5,065 bases of DNA, taken from Nitrososphaerota archaeon. Its GTDB lineage: Archaea; Thermoproteota; Nitrososphaeria; Nitrososphaerales; Nitrosopumilaceae. The DNA is taken from contig JAUWQG010000075.1 in the NCBI GenBank assembly GCA_030611185.1, positions 1-5,065 of the forward strand, given 5' to 3'. Numbering within the stretch: position 1 is the stretch's first letter; every line of letters starts with the position of its first letter. Shown here piece by piece: positions 1-3,785 of this stretch. The translations under genes were made by a program, and so were the position numbers. The notes beneath the pieces were generated by a model. It was not told the origin of the DNA and ran no database searches. It saw nothing but the letters and a program-made list of their open reading frames with translations.

Positions 1-48
1 TCTTCTAATGATGTGTTAATTCCAGGTTTCACAGTAATTCCTAGCTAA
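1..48 (+). CDS. Possible C-terminal end of an upstream protein (partial)
   Basis: The first plus-strand frame is open from the window edge and encodes 15 residues, SSNDVLIPGFTVIPS, before a TAA at 46-48. The other two plus frames stop within the first 20 bases, and no minus-strand start in the area gives a usable ORF. A gene entering from the left is therefore plausible, with a 60-base gap to the next gene on the same strand. The stretch is far too short to recognise a family, and an open frame of this length can occur by chance. Confidence 0.35.
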   Translation, partial: SSNDVLIPGFTVIPS

Positions 49-73
49 TCAAAACTCAATTTTTATCATTTCG

Positions 74-81
74 ATAAATTA
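74..81 (+). promoter_or_regulatory. TATA-like box ahead of the exonuclease-like gene
   Basis: The sequence ATAAATTA is centred about 31 bases upstream of the ATG at 109. Archaeal TATA boxes lie about 26-27 bases before the transcription start, so this would give a leader of only a few bases. No Shine-Dalgarno sequence precedes the ATG. In DNA this AT-rich, a TATA-like match alone is weak evidence. Confidence 0.3.
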
Positions 82-108
82 ATCTTCTATTGATAATGCA
101 TTAAATCT

Positions 109-822
109 ATGCCTGATCTTTTTTTAGATATTGAAACTGCACCTTTGTTTACAAAAGAAGAGTATTTTCAAACTAAAGAAAAGATAGATTCAGGAAAATT
201 AGATAGAAATTCAGACGACAAGGATCTTTTTTGGAGATTCGATAGAGGAGGCCTAACTCCCTTTGAAGGCAAGGTAATTCTAATCACATACAAAATAAAC
301 AATGGTCATGTATTTCGATTAAAAGAATGGGAGATGGGAGAAAAAGAGATGCTAAAAAAATTCTATGATCTTGTCGTGGATTTACAGAGAGGGACAGGAA
401 CTGACAGATTAAAGATAATCGGACATAACATTTTGCGATTTGATTTATTTTTTATCTATAACAGAATGAGGCGTCATGAAATTGAAGATGAGAAATGGCT
501 CCACCAATGGATAATTAACAAACCAGAGGTAATTGATTTTCTACAAACTCATCTCCCACTAAATGACTTTAAAACAAAGGGGCTTAAGCACGATGTTTTA
601 GCATATGCATATGGATTTCCAGTCAAATCTACCCTTGGATCAGGGGAAATTCCACATTATTTTCAAGAAAATTATAACAAAATAATAGAATATTCTGAGC
701 GGGAATTTATCTATCCAGAATTATACCAAAAAATACTCTCAGAGGGAACCATTACTAAAGAAAGGTTACTAGACTCCATCAAATATTACGATGAATTACA
801 AAAATCACTCCAATCCAAATAA
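109..822 (+). CDS. DEDD-type 3'-5' exonuclease / RNase H-like protein
   Basis: This 237-residue protein has the layout of the RNase H-fold 3'-5' exonucleases (DnaQ, PolB-exonuclease and YprB-like groups), which remove nucleotides from DNA or RNA 3' ends using two metal ions. Exo I is LFLDIETAP with D7 and E9. Exo II is GHNILRFDLFF (105-115) with N107 and D112. The Exo III region, YSEREF (195-200), aligns with the usual YCEKDV, so Y195 is kept but the expected catalytic Asp is Glu199. Residues 13-55 are a charged insert before the next core strand (KVILITYKI). No signal peptide or membrane segment is present, so it should be cytoplasmic. It stands alone between a possible upstream tail and a structured spacer; its substrate cannot be told. 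The fold is fairly secure, but activity is less certain because of Glu199. The ATG at 109 places the catalytic strand at the N-terminus, as expected for the family. Confidence 0.8.
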   Translation: MPDLFLDIETAPLFTKEEYFQTKEKIDSGKLDRNSDDKDLFWRFDRGGLTPFEGKVILITYKINNGHVFRLKEWEMGEKEMLKKFYDLVVDLQRGTGTDRLKIIGHNILRFDLFFIYNRMRRHEIEDEKWLHQWIINKPEVIDFLQTHLPLNDFKTKGLKHDVLAYAYGFPVKSTLGSGEIPHYFQENYNKIIEYSEREFIYPELYQKILSEGTITKERLLDSIKYYDELQKSLQSK

Positions 823-838
823 CCATAAATTGAGGAAA

Positions 839-847
839 TTTTATTTT
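839..847 (+). terminator. T-rich tract after the exonuclease-like gene
   Basis: TTTTATTTT begins 16 bases after the TAA at 820-822. Archaeal RNA polymerase often terminates at U-rich tracts without a hairpin, so this could end the exonuclease-like transcript. Similar tracts are common in DNA of this composition. Confidence 0.3.
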
Positions 848-941
848 GCCGATAAATCGTCCATCTGGGTTAAATAGAAATTTTGAAAGAATCATCTACC
901 TAGCACAACATGGTATTGGATTTGTAGTAAAACACATCTGA
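846..941 (+). pseudogene. Weak 31-codon ORF, possible relic of an ABC1/AarF-like N-terminus
   Basis: Read from a TTG at 846, the frame encodes 31 residues including NRPSGLNRNFERI and IYLAQHGIGFVVKHI before a TGA at 939-941. A GAGG at 832-835 lies 10 bases ahead of the TTG and could serve as a ribosome-binding site. The pattern 'R-x2-I-x-LA-x-HG-x-GF-x-V' resembles the start of ABC1/AarF-type kinases, which often read like 'I..VL.RHGFG.L'. That is a loose recollection over about 15 residues. The same frame meets another stop at 960, so no full-length protein exists here. The last third also forms the stem of the 909-948 hairpin, so the coding resemblance may be coincidental. Confidence 0.2.
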
Positions 942-948
942 TACCATG
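909..948. repeat. 40-base hairpin, about 16 base pairs with a 6-base loop
   Basis: CATGGTAT (909-916) pairs perfectly with ATACCATG (941-948). The helix continues inward as RNA through two G.U pairs (917/940, 918/939) and three Watson-Crick pairs (919-921 with 936-938). One mismatch (922/935) is followed by three more pairs (923-925 with 932-934), closing a six-base loop AGTAAA. G.U continuation favours a structure formed in plus-strand RNA over a protein-binding palindrome. It is not followed directly by a T run, so it is not a classic terminator. It may be part of a small RNA, an mRNA 3'-end stabiliser, or a palindromic repeat remnant. Confidence 0.6.
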
Positions 949-1061
949 AAATTAATTTTTAATCAATGAGTCAAGATCGTACTGATAAATTCTACGTGTT
1001 CTTTATATGTAAAAAAGAGAGATTAAATTTACGGAATCAAGCCCTTCTCACTATTGCCCGA

Positions 1062-1102
1062 TATCTGATTAGGTTTGATCTCCTTTTTCTTTTAATCAGA
1101 TG
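1062..1102. repeat. Inverted repeat/hairpin with 9 perfect pairs
   Basis: ATCTGATTA (1063-1071) is the exact reverse complement of TAATCAGAT (1093-1101). As RNA the stem extends by a U.G pair outside (1062/1102) and two G.U pairs inside (1072/1092, 1073/1091), leaving a 17-base pyrimidine-rich loop. T-rich sequence follows at 1104-1108 and 1118-1122, so on the plus strand it could act in termination or RNA 3'-end formation. On the minus strand no matching T run follows. Confidence 0.45.
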
Positions 1103-1133
1103 ATTTTTCATAATGAGTTTTTCCTAAATGAGG

Positions 1134-1156
1134 TTTTTACAACTAGATTGTAAAAA
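1134..1156. repeat. 23-base dyad TTTTTACAA-N5-TTGTAAAAA
   Basis: TTTTTACAA (1134-1142) and TTGTAAAAA (1148-1156) are perfect inverted copies around the five-base centre CTAGA. The dyad is almost the same on both strands, and its half-sites are one helical turn and a half apart centre to centre (14 bases). It ends 48 bases before the small ORF at 1205. It could be an operator for a dimeric regulator, or an AT-rich hairpin that gives T runs on both strands. Confidence 0.45.
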
Positions 1157-1204
1157 ACAATTACTCCAAAAATTCTTATCATGAATTTAAACTAAAATTT
1201 TCAT

Positions 1205-1288
1205 ATGAAACAAAATGCCCAAGATAATGAAGAAGAAGAAAGACCAGAATGGGCATGGCTAATGAAAAGAATGACTAAGGAAACTTAG
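1205..1288 (+). CDS. Small acidic/tryptophan-containing protein, 27 residues (hypothetical)
   Basis: An ATG at 1205 opens a 27-codon frame ending in TAG at 1286-1288. The product starts MKQNAQDNEEEERPEW and ends AWLMKRMTKET. The acidic N-terminal half (EEEE at 9-12) precedes a short amphipathic segment, PEWAWLMKRM, with two tryptophans. That non-random composition and the exact fit into the gap before the convergent PRC gene (5 bases away) argue for a real micro-gene. Against it are its length, the lack of a Shine-Dalgarno sequence, and no convincing TATA box at the distance seen for its neighbours. I do not recognise a family. With no membrane segment or cysteines, it may be a small cytosolic binding peptide. 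Confidence 0.4.
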   Translation: MKQNAQDNEEEERPEWAWLMKRMTKET

Positions 1289-1289
1289 T
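1274..1289. terminator. GAAA-loop hairpin at a convergent gene junction
   Basis: ACTAAG (1274-1279) pairs with CTTAGT (1284-1289) around a GAAA tetraloop, a stable GNRA type in plus-strand RNA. The stem includes the stop codon of the 27-residue ORF and lies 5 bases beyond the stop of the opposing PRC-barrel gene. Beyond it the minus strand is T-rich (TCATTCTTTTCATT). It may help end one or both transcripts, though six pairs is short and the T-rich flanks are modest. Confidence 0.35.
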
Positions 1290-1293
1290 AAAA

Positions 1294-1746
1294 TTATTTG
1301 AGTTCCTTGAATTGATCTTTTGTAATTCCAAGAATTACTTTCTCGCCTAATCCCCAGATTTCAGATTTTGAAATGGTTTTAGAATGTACCAATCCATCTG
1401 TTATCTCAATGGATTCTAACTCTTTTGTATCAGGATGACGATGAATACTTTTTACCTTTCCTATTTTGCGCCTATCAGTGTCAATTACGGGTATACCTAC
1501 TCTAATTGGAGGTCTGCTAAGAAGCAGGGTTTTTTCAGTGAATTTGTCAATGTAATCTTCTGAAAGAAAGAAATCTCTACGAAAACCTTGATGAATAGTG
1601 ACTCCACAAACGCATAGGGTGTTTGGATTAATTTGAATGTGCTTTACTTTACCATATTCTATTCCTTCCCTATCAATTACTTTTTTTCCTGTAAAAGAAT
1701 CAGCAGGGATCATATTTTCAGGCGTTCCTTCTAGTTTGACTGACAT
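1294..1746 (-). CDS. Tandem PRC-barrel domain protein
   Basis: The 150-residue product contains two consecutive PRC-barrel-like units, each beginning with a 'GxxVID..G..(Y/I)GKVK.I' strand-turn pattern. The first spans about residues 19-77 (GKKVIDREGIEYGKVKHIQI) and the second about 83-142 (VGIPVIDTDRRKIGKVKSIH). PRC barrels are small beta-barrels found in photosynthetic reaction centre H subunits, RimM and many archaeal proteins, where they act as docking or RNA/protein-binding modules rather than enzymes. A CVC pair (C45, C47) in the first barrel is the only cysteine content. There is no signal peptide or membrane segment. The ATG at 1746 gives a 15-20-residue lead before the first barrel, which looks normal. 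It faces the reductase-like gene at 1834 across 87 bases and converges on the 27-residue ORF. The fold assignment is good; the partner or process is unknown. Confidence 0.8.
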   Translation of the reverse strand: MSVKLEGTPENMIPADSFTGKKVIDREGIEYGKVKHIQINPNTLCVCGVTIHQGFRRDFFLSEDYIDKFTEKTLLLSRPPIRVGIPVIDTDRRKIGKVKSIHRHPDTKELESIEITDGLVHSKTISKSEIWGLGEKVILGITKDQFKELK

Positions 1747-1766
1747 GTGCTATTATTTTCAGATTT

Positions 1767-1774
1767 GTTTATCA
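1767..1774 (-). promoter_or_regulatory. TATA-like element for the PRC-barrel gene
   Basis: On the minus strand GATAAACA is centred about 24-25 bases before the ATG at 1746, the spacing expected for a leaderless archaeal transcript. The match to a TATA consensus is partial. Confidence 0.22.
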
Positions 1775-1805
1775 GACCAAATATCAGAATTTTCTATCAA
1801 TGGGG

Positions 1806-1813
1806 TTAAATTA
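1806..1813 (+). promoter_or_regulatory. TATA-like box for the deazaflavin-reductase-like gene
   Basis: TTAAATTA, preceded by GGGG at 1802-1805, is centred about 25 bases upstream of the ATG at 1834. That places the predicted transcription start at or next to the start codon, so the mRNA would be leaderless. No ribosome-binding sequence is seen before the ATG, which agrees with this. Confidence 0.35.
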
Positions 1814-1833
1814 CTTGACAGAATTAGCTGAGC

Positions 1834-2157
1834 ATGCCAATAGACACAGGCCTATTTCGTGCATCACTTGTGACCAAAGGCAGAATTACAAAGCAGTCCC
1901 ATTCAGTGGCTCTTCGAGGTGTAAAGTATAATGAAAAAATTTACTTTTCAAGACACAAGCCCGATTCAGATTGGTTCAAAAATGCAATAACCAACTCTGA
2001 AGTAGTCATCAAATACAATGATTCATTGTATTCTGGATTTGCGAAAATTGTAACTGATGAAAATTTGAATCAAAAAATATCACAGTTGAAATATCCTGGT
2101 GAAAAAAGAGCAGAAGAAAAAAGAGTTGCAATAGAAATTACACTACATGAACAATAG
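1834..2157 (+). CDS. Small split-barrel oxidoreductase, deazaflavin (F420)-dependent reductase-like
   Basis: The 107-residue product resembles the compact flavin/F420-binding split beta-barrel family (PNPOx-like; deazaflavin-dependent nitroreductase/quinone-reductase group). Features that suggest this are the opening 'R-x-SLVTKGR-x-TKQSHSVALRG' (9-29), like the family's 'TTxGRxSGxxRxxPL' segment; the strand KIYFSRH (35-41); 'SDWFKNAITNSEVVIKY' (45-61), matching the typical 'W..N...NP.V.V' motif with W47 and N50; and a final barrel strand near 97-104. Members use reduced F420 or flavin to reduce quinones or similar compounds, or bind the cofactor only. At 107 residues it is shorter than the usual 130-150 because both termini are trimmed, so substrate cannot be predicted. 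It is cytoplasmic, with no signal or membrane segment. Its last 20 bases overlap the opposing gene. A generic PNPOx-like protein of unknown cofactor is the alternative. Confidence 0.6.
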   Translation: MPIDTGLFRASLVTKGRITKQSHSVALRGVKYNEKIYFSRHKPDSDWFKNAITNSEVVIKYNDSLYSGFAKIVTDENLNQKISQLKYPGEKRAEEKRVAIEITLHEQ

Positions 2158-2803
2158 TAGTGAGGCCTCGACGGTCTAACTCCACATCATTTTCCATTTC
2201 ACTTACAGTTACAGTAAAGGAGATGACATCGCGCTGCTTTGCATTTTCTAGATGAAGTTTTAGATTAATATCCATTAATTCAAATTCCTGATCAGGTAAA
2301 TTAGCCTCTTCTAAATATGCATCACATGTGGATTCTATTCTAAATCTGTCACTCTTAAAATGGAATCCAAGCTTTGTTTTTCTTCCTTTCCTACCTGTTG
2401 CCTTGATATTGACATCAATAATACCAGGTTTTGTCATGGTGTAGCTTGATGTACCATTTACAAAAACACCAATTTGAAATGGTTTTCCAGCAGTAGATTC
2501 TGCCATTTTTTGAATTCCATCATTCATCACAACATCAACTGCCTTTATTGTCTGGGCAACTTTTGCAATCCATTCATTTGTTCTCTCTATTGTAGTGTTA
2601 ATTCCAGCTCTTCTTCTCTTGTCTTCTTCCTCAGCAAGTTGATAGTAATCAACCCATGCAAAATAATCATTTGCAATATCTTTGATAAAATCAATACAGG
2701 TTACTTTGTAATCATTTACGTTGTTAGTTCTCAGTGAAGCGTCATCTACACGCAATCCATCATAGTCCATCGGTAATGCCAATACAAACTCTAAATCAAA
2801 CAT
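2138..2803 (-). CDS. Conserved-looking hypothetical protein, 221 residues
   Basis: I do not recognise this protein. It starts MFDLEFVLALPMDYDGLRVD and has two regions. Residues 31-104 look mostly helical, with a charged run AEEEDKRRR (57-65) and a regular heptad-like stretch to about 100. Residues 107-221 look beta-rich, with alternating strands such as FQIGVFVNG, IDVNIKA, RFRIES and DVISFTVTVSEME. A basic patch, GRKGRKTK (137-144), could contact nucleic acid or a phosphorylated ligand. There is no signal peptide or transmembrane segment, and cysteines are few (C36, C160). The ATG at 2803 sits 60 bases from the divergent 163-residue gene. The length, clean frame and balanced composition make it a real gene. 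A helix-plus-sandwich architecture would suit a structural or ligand-binding role, but no function can be given. Confidence 0.8.
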   Translation of the reverse strand: MFDLEFVLALPMDYDGLRVDDASLRTNNVNDYKVTCIDFIKDIANDYFAWVDYYQLAEEEDKRRRAGINTTIERTNEWIAKVAQTIKAVDVVMNDGIQKMAESTAGKPFQIGVFVNGTSSYTMTKPGIIDVNIKATGRKGRKTKLGFHFKSDRFRIESTCDAYLEEANLPDQEFELMDINLKLHLENAKQRDVISFTVTVSEMENDVELDRRGLTTIVHVV

Positions 2804-2834
2804 CTAAAAAAACCAATCCTGTTTAAGATTAATG

Positions 2835-2842
2835 ATTATAAT
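2835..2842 (+). promoter_or_regulatory. TATA-like box supporting the GTG start at 2864
   Basis: ATTATAAT is centred about 25-26 bases upstream of the GTG at 2864, which puts the predicted transcription start on the start codon. It lies inside the 60-base region shared with the divergent gene at 2803. The spacing favours GTG 2864 over the next in-frame ATG 30 codons later. Confidence 0.4.
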
Positions 2843-2863
2843 GGGATAGAAATTGAGAAGATT

Positions 2864-3355
2864 GTGATATTTTCAGATATAGTTTTAGACCTTCAGCAAC
2901 AATTGAAAAGAGAATTAGCACAAATCCGCTTTTTGCTAAAGAAAAACCCAGCAATGGGATATTCCAAAATAGTCGAAATAGGTAAGAATGTAGGCAAAAA
3001 ATATAACATAAAGCTGATAGTTAATTTCCCAAAAAAAGGTAGAATAGACGAGTATGAAATGTATGGAAAGAGAGATCTAAGCCTAATTGTTGATTATGAA
3101 AAGAAAAAATTTCCAATTGACAGAAACATCATAAAAGAAAAGGCAAAGGAGATTTTAGAAGATATTAAAATTGAAGATGCCTACATGTATGAAGATAAAG
3201 AAGGAGTTAGAGTATTTACAAAAGATTGGAAGATAGATATTCTTCCACATTCAGTTCACATTTGGACAGAGTTTGATGAAAAGGTCACAAAGTTTTGTGA
3301 TTGGTTACTTGAAAATGTGTACGAGTTAAAAAGTAAAAACAATGATTCAGTTTAG
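2864..3355 (+). CDS. Hypothetical protein, 163 residues, GTG start
   Basis: No family is recognised. The start is GTG; no in-frame ATG or TTG lies upstream within the 60-base intergenic region, and the next ATG (residue 31) would remove the first helix. The protein begins with a helix rich in Gln, Lys and Arg (about 4-28, DIVLDLQQQLKRELAQIRFL). A strand (NIKLIVNF, 48-55), another strand (DLSLIVDYE, 71-79), a helix (KEKAKEILEDI, 91-101) and closing strands (VRVFTK, WKIDILPHSVHIWTEFD) follow, then a last helix (KVTKFCDWLLENVYEL). This suggests a compact alpha/beta fold of the 'small archaeal hypothetical' type. It is lysine-rich and lacks a signal peptide or membrane segment, so it is probably cytosolic. 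Its stop overlaps that of the opposing TPR gene. Coding is certain enough from length and structure; function is unknown. Confidence 0.75.
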   Translation: MIFSDIVLDLQQQLKRELAQIRFLLKKNPAMGYSKIVEIGKNVGKKYNIKLIVNFPKKGRIDEYEMYGKRDLSLIVDYEKKKFPIDRNIIKEKAKEILEDIKIEDAYMYEDKEGVRVFTKDWKIDILPHSVHIWTEFDEKVTKFCDWLLENVYELKSKNNDSV

Positions 3356-3711
3356 ATATTTTCTAATTTCTCTAACAATCCATGAGCCTCATAATTGTCA
3401 GGCTCTATTTGGATAATTCTTTTACAACATTGTATTGCTTCGTCTTTTTGCTCTAAGAAAAGATGTGCGTTTGTTTTGATAATCAAAGTTTCGACATCAT
3501 CATCTTTCAAGGATAAAGATTTTTCAAAGTATGGGAGAGCTTTTTTTGCATCATCAAGAATAAAGTAAACACTTCCAAAAATAAACCAAAAATCAGAATC
3601 ACTTTCAAATTTTTTTTCTATGCTTTTGGCATATTCAATTGCCTCAATGTATTCACCTTTATTGATTAATTTTTGAAGATGACGTTTTGGATGAATAATA
3701 AAACCTGCCAT
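3352..3711 (-). CDS. TPR-repeat protein, 119 residues
   Basis: The protein is almost entirely tetratricopeptide repeats, helix-turn-helix units that form a curved surface for binding other proteins. Repeat 1 is about 6-37 (KLINKGEYIEAIEYAKSIEKK), repeat 2 about 39-70 (FGSVYFILDDAKKALPYFEKS) and repeat 3 about 73-106 (NAHLFLEQKDEAIQCCKRII), followed by a short capping helix. Each keeps the G/A-x3-F/Y ... A-x3-Y/F/C spacing and the third ends with the typical 'IEPDN' turn. With three repeats it is a minimal TPR domain and has no catalytic region, signal peptide or membrane segment. It likely acts as a small adaptor; the partner is not evident. It lies 74 bases downstream of the large secreted-type gene on the same strand, but an intervening T-rich tract suggests a separate transcript. 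Confidence 0.85.
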   Translation of the reverse strand: MAGFIIHPKRHLQKLINKGEYIEAIEYAKSIEKKFESDSDFWFIFGSVYFILDDAKKALPYFEKSLSLKDDDVETLIIKTNAHLFLEQKDEAIQCCKRIIQIEPDNYEAHGLLEKLENI

Positions 3712-3766
3712 TTTAAATCAACTTACCTGCAAAATCATCCAATTTAATCAATTTGAATGTTAATAC

Positions 3767-3780
3767 AATAAAAAATAAAT
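3767..3780 (-). terminator. T-rich tract after the large secreted-type gene
   Basis: The minus strand reads ATTTATTTTTTATT beginning 5 bases after the TAA at 3786-3788. U-rich tracts of this kind end archaeal transcripts without a hairpin, so this probably separates the large gene from the TPR gene downstream. Confidence 0.45.
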
Positions 3781-3785
3781 TCCAA

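Larger units (their letters stand above)
823..1204. other. 382-base gene-poor spacer with several inverted repeats
   Basis: No ORF longer than 45 codons is present on either strand between the exonuclease-like gene and the 27-residue ORF. The stretch holds three inverted repeats listed separately (909-948, 1062-1102, 1134-1156), several T tracts, and two weak plus-strand ORFs in the same frame (846-941 and 966-1103). I found no tRNA cloverleaf, rRNA, CRISPR repeat or insertion-sequence end. The spacer is unusually long compared with the other gaps in the window, which are 60-87 bases or absent. It could carry a non-coding RNA, regulatory DNA, or the eroded remains of a gene. Confidence 0.6.

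Noticed and set aside
1072..1083. GGTTTGATCTCC, similar to a tRNA T-loop
   Set aside because: The flanking bases do not form a T-stem, and no anticodon or acceptor arms can be drawn around it.
1037..1111. Minus-strand 24-codon ORF with a very basic product (MKNHLIKRKRRSNLIRYRA...)
   Set aside because: It looks like a tiny ribosomal-type peptide, but its codons mostly come from the 1062-1102 inverted repeat and the AG-rich complement of a pyrimidine tract. No promoter or family match supports it.
1637..1831. Plus-strand ORF opposite the start of the PRC-barrel gene
   Set aside because: Mostly antisense to a well-supported domain protein; its own product has no recognisable features.
2474..2737. 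Plus-strand ORF inside the 221-residue gene
   Set aside because: Antisense shadow rich in Cys, Ser and Ile, the composition expected from reading the complement of a real gene.
3740..3758. Two adjacent copies of CAATTTRAT upstream of the TPR gene
   Set aside because: Only two copies of a nine-base AT-rich word, one of them with an extra G, which is easily reached by chance here.
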